Notes under the pieces: generated by a model
What the model saw: only the letters and a program-made list of their open reading frames with translations
The model's database searches: none
What the model was told of the DNA's origin: nothing
Translations under genes and position numbers: made by a program
Shown: positions 52,242 to 59,644 of the stretch, piece after piece
How positions within the stretch are numbered: position 1 is the stretch's first letter
Layout: each line of letters opens with the position of its first letter
NCBI GenBank assembly: GCA_022773025.1
Contig: JALEZF010000089.1
Span: 1-59,644, forward strand
Origin: Clostridium sp.
GTDB lineage: Bacteria; Bacillota; Clostridia; Clostridiales; Clostridiaceae
Length of the DNA stretch: 59,644 nucleotides
Reading direction: 5' to 3'

Positions 52242-53843
52242 ATGAAAGAACAGATTTATTACAATGGTGATATTTTGACCATGGAGGATGATATCTATGT
52301 GGAAGCAATCTTTGTAAGAGATGGAATAATAGAAAATGTAGGTACAAAAGAAGAGGTTTTGAAAAAAAAAGGAGATAACACCGAGGTAATTGATTTAGAA
52401 GGAAAAACTTTAGTTCCATCTTTTATAGATCCTCATAGCCACATAACGGCTTTTGCAAGTACATTAGCTAGCGTTGACCTAAGTAAAGTATCCAGCTTTG
52501 ATGAAATAGTGGAAAAGATAAAAGCTTTTAAAGACAGCAGAAAATTATCTAAAGGTCAATGGATAAGTGGATTCGGCTATGATAATAATTATCTCATTGA
52601 AAAACAACATCCTGATAAATCTGTTTTAGATAAAGTTTCTTTAGACATACCTATAATAATTTCTCATGTTTCAGGTCATATGGGAGTAGTTAATTCAGCA
52701 GCTTTAAAAGAGCTTGAAATAAATAGTGATAGCATGAATCCAGAGGGTGGAGTTATTGGAAGATGTGGGAATTCTAATGAACCTAATGGATACTTAGAGG
52801 AAAATGCTTTTACTCACACAGCAGGTAAAATTCCTCAACCATCATTAGAAGATCTATTAGGACTTATTGAAGAAGCACAGGAAAAATACTTGAGTTTTGG
52901 AATAACCACAGTTCAAGATGGAATGGTAGGAAATAATGAAATTAGACTTCTAGATGCTATAGCTGAAAGCAATAGATTAAAAGTAGATGTAGTAGGCTAT
53001 GTGGACTTGAAAAATGCTAAAAGTATAGCTGAAAATAGTAAAAAGTATTTAAAGAAATACTATAATCGATTCAAAATAGGAGGATACAAAATCTTTTTAG
53101 ACGGCTCGCCACAAGGAAAAACAGCGTGGCTTACAGAGCCTTATGTAAGCTCTGATGATGGTTACAGGGGATATCCAATATATACAGATGAAGAGTCAAA
53201 AGAGCTTATAAATACAGCTTTAAGTGAAAATATGCAGCTTTTAACTCATTGCAATGGAGATGCAGCAGCAGATCAACTTATAAAAGGATTTGAGGAAAAC
53301 ATAAAGGAAAATAACTACACTGATACATATCGCCCTGTTATGATTCATGCTCAAACTGTCAGGTATGATGAACTGGATGAAATGAAAAAGATAAATATGA
53401 TAGCTTCTTTCTTTGTCGCTCATACCTACTATTGGGGTGATGTTCATATAAAAAATTTAGGCTCTGAAAGAGCGTCTAAAATAAGTCCAGTAAAAACAGC
53501 AGAACAAAAGGGAGTTATCTACACCCTTCACCAAGATACACCTGTAATATTGCCTAATATGCTGGAAACTATATGGTGTGCAGTCAACAGAGTTACAAAA
53601 GAAGGGGTAATCATAGGAGAAGGGGAAAAGGTATCACCACTAGATGCTTTAAGAGGTGTAACCATAAATGCAGCTTATCAATACTTTGAAGAACACAAGA
53701 AAGGATCGATAAAAGAAGGAAAATTAGCGGACTTAGTGATTCTGGATAAAAATCCTTTAAAGATTGACCCTATGAAGATAAAGGATATAAAAGTAGTTGA
53801 AACAATAAAAGAAGGAAAAACTGTGTATAGAGCTAAAAATTAA
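52242..53843 (+). CDS. YtcJ-type amidohydrolase (metal-dependent)
   Basis: Cytosolic metal-dependent hydrolase of the amidohydrolase-3 group, 533 residues. An N-terminal beta domain precedes the metal motif SFIDPHSH (His65, His67). Later ligands are visible in HVSGHMGVVNSAAL, KIFLDGSPQGKTAWL (carboxylated-Lys region), LLTHCNGDAAADQ and MIHAQTV. The C-terminal GSIKEGKLADLVILDKNPLK is the usual end of the barrel enzymes. Substrates of the family are amides or formamides and are mostly unknown. The start follows AAGGAGG. Monocistronic, with its own terminator. Confidence 0.87.
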   Translation: MKEQIYYNGDILTMEDDIYVEAIFVRDGIIENVGTKEEVLKKKGDNTEVIDLEGKTLVPSFIDPHSHITAFASTLASVDLSKVSSFDEIVEKIKAFKDSRKLSKGQWISGFGYDNNYLIEKQHPDKSVLDKVSLDIPIIISHVSGHMGVVNSAALKELEINSDSMNPEGGVIGRCGNSNEPNGYLEENAFTHTAGKIPQPSLEDLLGLIEEAQEKYLSFGITTVQDGMVGNNEIRLLDAIAESNRLKVDVVGYVDLKNAKSIAENSKKYLKKYYNRFKIGGYKIFLDGSPQGKTAWLTEPYVSSDDGYRGYPIYTDEESKELINTALSENMQLLTHCNGDAAADQLIKGFEENIKENNYTDTYRPVMIHAQTVRYDELDEMKKINMIASFFVAHTYYWGDVHIKNLGSERASKISPVKTAEQKGVIYTLHQDTPVILPNMLETIWCAVNRVTKEGVIIGEGEKVSPLDALRGVTINAAYQYFEEHKKGSIKEGKLADLVILDKNPLKIDPMKIKDIKVVETIKEGKTVYRAKN

Positions 53844-53868
53844 GTTTAACAATGAAGTATAAATCATT

Positions 53869-53898
53869 AAAAGGATGTCCTAAGTAGGGCATCCTTTT
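53869..53898 (+). terminator. Terminator of the amidohydrolase gene
   Basis: AAAAGGATGTCCT / AGGGCATCCTTTT, 13-base arms with one mismatch, 4-base loop. Confidence 0.85.
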
Positions 53899-54077
53899 CA
53901 ATTGAGAAGATGTTTAGAATTAGGTAAGAAAACCAAAAGTATTACTATACTTAGCGTTTATACTAGAATAGTAATGATGATATAATGATTATAGGACAAA
54001 AGAAAGCTTAAAAGGTCGGGATATCAATCTTTCATGATGATAAGATTAGATTAACGAAGTGCAGAGGGGTGAAAATA

Positions 54078-54569
54078 ATGGAATGGATTGAAAGTATTAG
54101 GGAAGCTATTTCCTATATTGAAGCGAATATTATCAAGGATTTATCCATAAAAGAAATTGCAGATAGGGTAAACATTTCTCCAGACAGCTTCACTAAAGCT
54201 TTTACAAGATTTCATGGAGTTACACCAACAGCGGTTCGTAAAGAGGGTGAAATGATAAAGTCTTTTGTGGCCCTTAAAATTAAATTTTCGTTGGAAGGTG
54301 GGTATATTATGGACTATAAAATAGTTGAAAAGGATGCATTTAAGGTTGTAGGAGTATCTAAGAAATTCAAATATGATTCAGCACTTATAGAGGTACCTCT
54401 ATTCTGGAGCAATCATATTGCTCAAGGAAAGTCAAGGCATATATGCGGAATGTATGGTATTAATATTGATGAGGAAATGAGAGGTAATGAATTTGAGTAC
54501 ATCATTGCAGACGATTATTCTAAAGAGAAAGAAGAAATAGGAAAGCATATAGTTCAAACATTGAATTGA
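54078..54569 (+). pseudogene. AraC/GyrI-like regulator with internal deletion and lost C-terminus
   Basis: Intact relatives have two AraC helix-turn-helix motifs and a GyrI-like effector domain, about 290 residues. Here 163 residues remain. The start (MEWIESIREAISYIEANI) is joined after ~35 residues to the second helix-turn-helix (SPDSFTKAFTRFHGVTPTAV), so about 50 residues of DNA-binding domain are missing. The GyrI domain starts normally (IMDYKIVEKDAFKVVGVSKK) and then breaks off at 54569. The following bases belong to a different protein frame. ATG 54078 lies after GAGGGGTG. Confidence 0.75.
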
Positions 54570-54634
54570 ATTTAACTATTGAAGCAGATGATATTTGCAA
54601 ACCATGTAAAATGTGCAATAATAATATATTATAG
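54545..54634 (+). pseudogene. DUF1284-like C-terminal fragment
   Basis: A frame overlapping the end of the AraC remnant reads IELNLTIEADDICKPCKMC and soon stops. The DDIC-x2-C-x2-C pattern resembles the iron-sulfur-type Cys motif of DUF1284 proteins. Only 29 residues are left, so the assignment is tentative. Confidence 0.45.
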
Positions 54635-54780
54635 ATAAAATATATTCAGCTAAAGAACTATGTGAAATCATGTTAGAAAATCATCACCATATTTTTAATG
54701 TATGGATAGAGGAGAGTTCTATGATAACTCAAAAAAGACATGATATGTTTTTAGCTGGAGCCTACAAATACTTAAAATAA
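54625..54780 (+). other. Unassigned open segment, possible further gene remnant
   Basis: In a third frame, open from 54625, there are 51 residues containing AKELCEIMLENHHHIFNVWI and MFLAGAYKYLK before a stop. There is no ribosome site for a full start and I do not recognise a family. From 54781 to 54910 nothing is seen. Confidence 0.35.
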
Positions 54781-54910
54781 TATAGAGCATGGATTACCTG
54801 TGCATTAAAATGGAAGTGTAATACATTTCAATAAAATATCTTTTAAGTTTAGATAGAACAAAATTAAGATCGGCAGAGTTACAATTATGTATAAAAATTG
54901 CTTTTATAGG

Positions 54911-55904
54911 CTACTTTTCTTGGAAAATTAAATTTGATGACAAATAAGTTAGGCTCGTAATAAATTTTTCATAATAAAACACATTGGTATATTTTTGAAT
55001 TATAGATGATATATTTAAAGCATGTTCAAACATAACAGGATATTTAGCTTTAATGGTTGAAAGTTCGGAAATATATGATGGATCATAATTCATGAGATAA
55101 GTTAAAATCCCCCCAAGTTCAAATTTTATATCCTTTAAAAAATTAGCTTTTAAAGATTCGGAGAGAACAAATTTATTATTTAAATAGCACTGTAATTCAC
55201 TTTCTAAACTTTCAAAGTCAATATCATTTAACGAATGCATCTTGAAAATTTCTTTTTTGGGTGAAGTGCTACCAGCTAGAATTAAACTGAAAAATTGAAT
55301 TATTTTCGCTTATTCTTAAAAGAGAAATCTTTAATAGTGTTTGAATTAGTTCTGAATAATCTTTAAGACATTTTGAATCTAATAAAGTCTGAATTTCAAG
55401 AACTGTATTTTTTACTATTGCTTCATCAAATTTAGAATCGTATATATCTAAACATTTTTGTAATTTAAGTACGTCAGAATAATAATCATTTCTTTTCATG
55501 GCATGAAGAAAATTTTTTGTTTCTATATACCAGTCTGTTAAAGCAAGTCTTCTCCTTTTTTCTCCAGGGTCAATAAATATACCTTGATAATTTTTTTGAT
55601 GAAGAACAAGGTTATAATTACTTAGCCAAGTACAAACTGTATCAAGACATTTGTAAACTGATGGCCTACTTATATGAAGCACATACTCAAGATAAGATAT
55701 TTTAAAAGGTTCTTTTGCAGTAAGAATCATATGCAATAGAAAAAGCTTTCGCTCTTCTTTGAAATGAGGAGTAAGATCAGCTTTTAAGCTACTACATATA
55801 CGTTGTTTTATATAAAGAGGAGACTCTATGAAATAACCTTTACTTTTCTTTGATATTAATTGCAAATTATATTGGTAGCATAAATATTTTACTGTATGAA
55901 ACAT
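54911..55904 (-). pseudogene. PRD-domain (BglG/LicR-type) PTS regulator, truncated at both ends and frameshifted
   Basis: The first frame (55904-55269) starts in the middle of a regulator: KYLCYQYNLQLISKKSKGYF normally follows the first helix-turn-helix, which is absent. The second helix-turn-helix (ISYLEYVLHISRPSVYKCLD) and part of a PRD domain are present. The frame then stops and resumes in another frame (55240-54911) with more PRD-like helices. The remaining PRD and the EIIB/EIIA-like domains of a full ~650-residue protein are missing. Its 5-prime end abuts the epimerase remnant, where a PTS transporter would once have stood. Confidence 0.75.
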
Positions 55905-56378
55905 ATAAAGATAGCAGCAGGAATGGCTGGGAGTTTTGATTACGGTGATGTTAGAAAAAATATGAAAGAGGCATTAGATGCAGGTGCTGATTATTGTCAT
56001 TCAGATGCAGCGGATATGTATGATTTAAGAAACTTACAACTTGTAGGGGGACATTTAGTAATTAAAGCTGTTAGAGATATAACAGATAAAGACATTGAGT
56101 GTCACTTATATGCAAAGGATTGTGATAGATTATTTATCGAAAAACTAGCTAAGGTTGTTTGTACTATGCTTATACTTCCAGCAGAAAATTTTATAGGAGT
56201 ACCTTTAGCTTATATAATTAACTATTGCAGAGAATTTGGAATGAAAATAGGCTTAACACTAGGATGCTACACACTGTTAAACTTTGTTGAAGAATCTATT
56301 TATGATATTGATAGATTACATATAGTTGTTCATGGAGCTGGAGAACCTCCAAAAGGTGAAGATACATTTATGAAATAA
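55896..56378 (+). pseudogene. Ribulose-phosphate 3-epimerase-like protein, C-terminally truncated
   Basis: The remaining 160 residues match the first part of a pentose/hexulose-phosphate epimerase of about 220 residues: IKIAAGMAGSFDYGDVRKNM, the catalytic-region Asp in YCHSDAADMYDL, then ECHLYAKDCD and RLHIVVHGAG. After GEPPKGEDTF the frame stops. The last strands, with the conserved IDGG loop and phosphate-binding residues, are missing. ATG 55896 lies inside the opposite-strand regulator remnant and has no ribosome site. Function is not expected. Confidence 0.8.
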
Positions 56379-56380
56379 AA

Positions 56381-56404
56381 GCCATAGATGAAAATATCTA
56401 TGGC
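56381..56404. terminator. Bidirectional terminator
   Basis: GCCATAGAT / ATCTATGGC, perfect 9-bp stem, 6-base loop, between the epimerase remnant and the minus-strand DUF6483 gene. Confidence 0.75.
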
Positions 56405-56411
56405 TGTCATG

Positions 56412-56783
56412 CTATAATCCAACTGTAGGTACATTAAATTTCTTTAAAATATCTCTTAATCCATGTTCTATTTCTTCTCTTGAAAAATCATTTTCTTCAA
56501 GTTCTGTATTAGTAATAGCGTTAAGTCTTTGATAAAAATCCAATGACATTTCTAGATAATCTATGCTGCTTTCATTTATATTATCAAATAAAAAATCTTC
56601 AGCGTCACCAAATTTTCCTTCTTTTATAAGACATGTGAGCTTTTCATGTATGAGATCAGTTTGAGATAGGTTGCTCTCATCATTAATCTTATAAGCGGCG
56701 GTATCTTTGTGAAATACAAGTCGTGCTACGAATTGTATAAGCATATCTATTTGTTTTAATATCCAATCTTGTTTAAGTGCCAA
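56412..56783 (-). CDS. DUF6483 family protein
   Basis: 123 residues from TTG 56783, following GAGAGGTGAT; a GTG at 56792 would lie in that site. It begins with QDWILKQIDMLIQFVARLVF, the family hallmark, followed by a charged helical region (LIHEKLTCLIKEGKFGDAED) and SLDFYQRLNAI. No signal peptide. The function of the family is not known. Monocistronic. Confidence 0.75.
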   Translation of the reverse strand: MALKQDWILKQIDMLIQFVARLVFHKDTAAYKINDESNLSQTDLIHEKLTCLIKEGKFGDAEDFLFDNINESSIDYLEMSLDFYQRLNAITNTELEENDFSREEIEHGLRDILKKFNVPTVGL

Positions 56784-56970
56784 AATGATCACCTCTCAAA
56801 TTTTAAATTTAGGTATTAATTTAATATATATTAAGGTTACTATTTTAACCATAAAATTTCTATAATAAAATTATTAAATTTAATGTGACTTTTAGAATAA
56901 GATTTAGAAATTTGTTTTGAATTTGGGATTTTGAATAAAACTGATCTTTAATGAAATTCACACAAAAGTA

Positions 56971-57001
56971 TTGACATTGCCTTAAGGGCAGAGAATATAC
57001 T
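56971..57001 (+). promoter_or_regulatory. MerR-type promoter with 19-bp spacer and dyad
   Basis: TTGACA (56971-56976) and TATACT (56996-57001) are separated by 19 bases, the overlong spacing that MerR regulators correct by untwisting DNA. The spacer holds the near-palindrome TGCCTTAAGGGCA (56978-56990). Confidence 0.85.
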
Positions 57002-57023
57002 AAATTCAAAGGGAGGGGTAATT

Positions 57024-58070
57024 ATGAGGAGTAAGGAGTTATGCAAAGCTTTAGATATATCCTATAAGTCGCTTAGAATTTATGAGGATGAAGGTTTAAT
57101 AAAACCTAAGAGAGATGTTAATAATTATAGAAATTATGATGAGGGTGACCTTTTGAAAATTAGGGAGATAATGCTTTATAGAACCTTAGGATTTTCAATA
57201 AAAGATATAAAAGAAATCATGAAGGATTATGATGAAGAGGGGTATAGCTTTATAGAGAGGCTATATAACCAAAAGACAGCAGTAGATTACAAAATCAATA
57301 CTCTTTTAAGGATTAAAGAATCTTTAAAAAATACAATAAATGATGCACTTGTTTTAAAAGAATGTGATAAAAAACACTATAAGGATATATTAAATTACAA
57401 CTATGAAAATGTAAAAAATAATCAAGGTTGGAGAGATAAATGGGGGTTTGATAGCTGGGCTAAATCCTATGATGTCAGTGTAAGAGATTTAAGAGATGAG
57501 CTAAACCTATTTGAACAGTATGATAAGCTTATTGATACCATAGCTGAAAAGATAGATTCATTATCTAAAGGAAGTAAAGTTTTAGATATAGGTTGTGGTA
57601 CAGGAAACCTTCTTGGAAAATTGAAGGGAGACAAAGAGCTTATAGGTATAGATCAAAGTTTGGAAATGCTTATAATAGCTAAGAATAAATATCCCAAATT
57701 GACTTTAAAGCTAGGAAACTTTTTAGATGAAAACTATTATGACAAGCCAGTTGATATCATAGTTTCTACTTATGCATTTCATCATCTACAGGGCAAAGAA
57801 AAGATAGAGGCCTTGGACAAAATGGTTAAAGCTTTATCACCTCATGGAAAAATAATAATAGGGGATTTGATGTTTGAGAATGAAGAGCAGCGTCAAAAGA
57901 AAAAAGATTATTACAAATCTATAGGAAGAGAGGATTTGTGGGATATAATCGAAGATGAGTACTACAGTGATGTTGAAATCTTGAAAAGTTACGCAAAGGA
58001 GAGAAAGTTAAAAATTTATTATAATCATGTAATTAATTTTACTTGGCTCATTGAATTTGATAAAATATAA
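57024..58070 (+). CDS. MerR-family regulator fused to a SAM-dependent methyltransferase
   Basis: 348 residues. Residues 1-75 are a MerR DNA-binding domain (SKELCKALDISYKSLRIYED, RNYDEGDLLKIREIMLYRTL). Residues 75-115 form the dimer helix. Residues about 130-348 are a class I methyltransferase with motif I VLDIGCGTGNLLGKL (about 189-203), acidic IGIDQS, and STYAFHHLQ near the active site. The start follows AAAGGGAGGGG. Its own 19-bp-spacer promoter indicates autoregulation. The methyl acceptor is unknown; self-contained sensing of a toxic compound and its methylation is inference. Confidence 0.85.
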   Translation: MRSKELCKALDISYKSLRIYEDEGLIKPKRDVNNYRNYDEGDLLKIREIMLYRTLGFSIKDIKEIMKDYDEEGYSFIERLYNQKTAVDYKINTLLRIKESLKNTINDALVLKECDKKHYKDILNYNYENVKNNQGWRDKWGFDSWAKSYDVSVRDLRDELNLFEQYDKLIDTIAEKIDSLSKGSKVLDIGCGTGNLLGKLKGDKELIGIDQSLEMLIIAKNKYPKLTLKLGNFLDENYYDKPVDIIVSTYAFHHLQGKEKIEALDKMVKALSPHGKIIIGDLMFENEEQRQKKKDYYKSIGREDLWDIIEDEYYSDVEILKSYAKERKLKIYYNHVINFTWLIEFDKI

Positions 58071-58150
58071 TAGGTGTTTTAAGAAAAACAATAATAAAAT
58101 ACAAAAGTTAATCTAGAATTTAATGAGGAAACAAACGAAGGAGAGAACCT

Positions 58151-58957
58151 ATGAATAATTTAATAAACTTTTTCAAAGGCATGGCTGTAGGTGTTGCAAA
58201 TATAATACCTGGCGTAAGTGGTGGAACTATGGCTGTAATACTTCATATGTATGATGAGCTTATAGAATCCATAAGTACATTTTTTAAGGATTGTAAGAAA
58301 AATTTATTGTACTTAATTCCAATAGGACTAGGTGCTGTAGTTGGAATAGTTGCATTCAGCAAAATAGTAAAATATCTTTTGGGAAACTACCCAATGGCAA
58401 CTAACTTTTTCTTTATAGGACTTATAATAGGTAGCTGCCCACTTATATTTAATAGGGCAAAAGAAGGTGGAATTAAAAAGGGAAATGTAATACCATTTAT
58501 AATAACCTTTGCTCTTATAATAGCTATCTCAGTTATTAATCCACCAGAAGAAAATGCAAAGATAATAACTACACTTACTTTAAATTCATTTATTACCCTT
58601 GCACTTACTTCTATGATTGGTGCAGTTGCAATGATAATTCCAGGATTAAGCGGATCATTTATACTTCTTATTTTAGGTGTTTATACAACAATAATAACAG
58701 CTATAGCAGATATGAATGTTTTGGTTTTAATTCCAGTAGCTATAGGAGTTGCTCTTGGAATACTTGGAGGATCTAAAGCTATAGATATACTTATCAAAAA
58801 ATATAAACAAGGAACTTACATGGCTATACTTGGATTTGTAGTGGGTTCTATATTTGCTATATATCCGGGTTTTTCTATGGGAGCAGAGGGAATTGCTGCT
58901 ATAGTCGTTCTTATAATAGGAGCTGCAATGGCATATTTCTTGGGTTCAAACAAATAA
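58151..58957 (+). CDS. DUF368 membrane protein (PopT-like polyprenyl-phosphate transporter family)
   Basis: Polytopic membrane protein of 268 residues. The N-terminal re-entrant motif KGMAVGVANIIPGVSGGTMA is the hallmark of DUF368. A second copy-like motif (GAVAMIIPGLSGSFILLILG) lies near residue 155, giving the family internal symmetry. Some DUF368 proteins flip undecaprenyl phosphate back to the inner face during cell-wall synthesis; that role is likely here. The start follows AAGGAGAG. A strong terminator follows. Confidence 0.88.
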   Translation: MNNLINFFKGMAVGVANIIPGVSGGTMAVILHMYDELIESISTFFKDCKKNLLYLIPIGLGAVVGIVAFSKIVKYLLGNYPMATNFFFIGLIIGSCPLIFNRAKEGGIKKGNVIPFIITFALIIAISVINPPEENAKIITTLTLNSFITLALTSMIGAVAMIIPGLSGSFILLILGVYTTIITAIADMNVLVLIPVAIGVALGILGGSKAIDILIKKYKQGTYMAILGFVVGSIFAIYPGFSMGAEGIAAIVVLIIGAAMAYFLGSNK

Positions 58958-58965
58958 TGATTTCC

Positions 58966-59002
58966 AAAAAGGTATTTCTTTCAAAAAAAGAAATGCCTTT
59001 TT
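58966..59002 (+). terminator. Terminator of the DUF368 gene
   Basis: AAAAAGGTATTTCTTT / AAAGAAATGCCTTTTT, 16-base arms with one wobble, then TTAATTT. Confidence 0.88.
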
Positions 59003-59006
59003 TAAT

Positions 59007-59035
59007 TTGACTATAATATTTTTATGTGCTATAAT
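59007..59035 (+). promoter_or_regulatory. Strong promoter of the DEAD-box helicase gene
   Basis: TTGACT (59007-59012), 17-base spacer, TATAAT (59030-59035). Transcription should begin near 59042. Confidence 0.88.
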
Positions 59036-59041
59036 AAAAGT

Positions 59042-59289
59042 CTGTATAAACGACACTACATGCAAATTGGTTTTGTAGTTTAATAAAATTGGGAATTTTG
59101 AATTTCTAGGGCCGAATTTGAAAATTCTTTTATTTGTATAAATGAGAGTTTTTTTAAAGTTCGGCTTTTGTGTTGCGATATTTTATGAAATAACTATGGA
59201 ACCGAAGGAAGTATATTGGTTTAAAAGAATAAAAACTTAATATTAGTAGGTTCGACTTATATAAAACTTAAAACTAAAAGGAGAATTTA
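59042..59289 (+). promoter_or_regulatory. Long 5-prime leader of the helicase mRNA with a GC-stemmed hairpin
   Basis: About 248 untranslated bases separate promoter and start. They include a GCCGAA / TTCGGC stem (59111-59116, 59160-59165) closed over a U/A-rich loop and followed by TTTTG, which could act as a terminator or a temperature-sensitive structure. Such leaders are usual for cold-inducible DEAD-box genes. No known riboswitch was recognised in it. Confidence 0.6.
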
Positions 59290-59644
59290 ATGGAAACAAT
59301 AAGATTTGAAGAATTAAACTGTTCGGAAGAAATAAAAAAAGCAGTTAGGGAAATGGGATTTGAAGAGGCTACTCCTATCCAATCAATGGCTATACCAGCA
59401 GTACTTGAGGGAAGAGACGTTGTTGGTCAAGCACAGACAGGAACAGGAAAAACAGCGGCATTTGGTATACCAACAATAGATATGGTAAACGAAGATTTAA
59501 ATGCTATTCAAACTTTAGTACTTTGCCCAACTAGAGAGCTTGCAGTACAAATAAGCCAAGAGTTTAAAAAACTTGCAAAATACAAAAAGAATATAAGGGT
59601 CTTAGCTGTATACGGCGGAGAATCCATGGAGATGCAGATAAGAA
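59290..59644 (+). CDS. DEAD-box ATP-dependent RNA helicase (3-prime end outside window)
   Basis: 118 residues are visible. The Q motif GFEEATPIQSMAIP is near residue 25-38, motif I AQTGTGKTAAFG at about 50-61, and motif Ia PTRELAVQI at about 80-88; the DEAD box itself lies beyond the window. It begins after AAAAGGAG. Likely a CsdA/DeaD-type helicase that unwinds RNA in ribosome assembly and cold adaptation; the exact paralogue cannot be named from this part. Confidence 0.9.
   Translation, partial: METIRFEELNCSEEIKKAVREMGFEEATPIQSMAIPAVLEGRDVVGQAQTGTGKTAAFGIPTIDMVNEDLNAIQTLVLCPTRELAVQISQEFKKLAKYKKNIRVLAVYGGESMEMQIR

Noticed and set aside
1..59644. CRISPR arrays, tRNA or rRNA genes, insertion sequences, prophage or toxin-antitoxin modules
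   Set aside because: Looked for on both strands; no regularly spaced repeats, no tRNA cloverleaf with conserved arms, no transposase, integrase or phage structural genes were recognised.

Overview
The window is AT-rich DNA with strong AGGAGG-type ribosome sites, dense short operons and compact hairpin terminators. Together with its gene families (rubrerythrin, T-box-controlled brnQ, DUF368, DUF5714, methionine gamma-lyase with the YGC motif, an LPXTG surface nucleotidase, purine-type riboswitch, PTS and sugar ABC systems) this indicates a low-GC Firmicute, most likely Clostridium sensu stricto. The species cannot be told from the sequence. No rRNA, tRNA, CRISPR array, insertion sequence or prophage was seen.

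Layout. 1-4.8 kb: end of a PfkB sugar/nucleoside kinase, then a decaying CUT1 sugar ABC locus (broken binding protein, intact first permease, internally deleted second permease, intact UgpC/MsmX-type ATPase on the other strand) and a chimeric SPFH/zinc-ribbon remnant. 4.8-8.1 kb: a minus-strand unit of histidine kinase, GlnL/YcbB-type response regulator and a lone PTS EIIC-like transporter. 8.3-10.2 kb: a MATE pump and an orphan acidic protein. 10.4-20 kb: a galactose module: mglB-mglA-mglC behind a catabolite-repression site, then a YesN/YesM two-component system and two further periplasmic sugar-binding proteins, probably sensors for the module. 20.1-22.1 kb: a YtrA-type GntR/ABC operon with a clear promoter and operator. 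22.2-27.6 kb: fructose genes fruR-fruK-fruA in which fruA lost its EIIC domain and is joined to pieces of two unrelated genes, then brnQ with its T-box leader. 28-31.4 kb: a peptide-type ABC binding protein and two permeases without ATPases. 31.4-34.4 kb: a cluster of broken genes (permease-prefix protein, RpiR-like tail, ChbG/YdjC deacetylase, glycerate kinase) around one intact acetyltransferase. 34.5-46.4 kb: mostly intact single genes (second MATE, NERD protein, zinc phospholipase-like protein, acetyltransferase, PPP phosphatase, DUF1002, DUF1292, glycolipid glycosyltransferase, ferritin-like protein, rubrerythrin, PlsC) plus a frameshifted LPXTG 5-prime-nucleotidase. 46.6-54 kb: a RelA/SpoT-domain protein paired with a DUF5714 protein, a purine-family riboswitch before a COG2509 flavoprotein, methionine gamma-lyase and a YtcJ-type amidohydrolase. 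54-56.4 kb: another decay zone (AraC/GyrI regulator, DUF1284 tail, PRD regulator abutting a truncated epimerase). 56.4-59.6 kb: DUF6483, a MerR-methyltransferase fusion behind a 19-bp-spacer promoter, DUF368, and the start of a DEAD-box helicase with a long leader.

Two themes stand out. First, decay: at least a dozen genes are broken, mainly by internal or junction-type deletions, and most belonged to carbohydrate uptake and use, while the galactose module is kept intact. Second, regulation: T-box, purine riboswitch with unusual core bases, cre site, MerR promoter, YtrA operator and long helicase leader are all readable from the DNA. The best candidates for something not yet described are the variant purine aptamer before the flavoprotein, the lone EIIC controlled by a GlnKL-type system, and the MerR-methyltransferase fusion.
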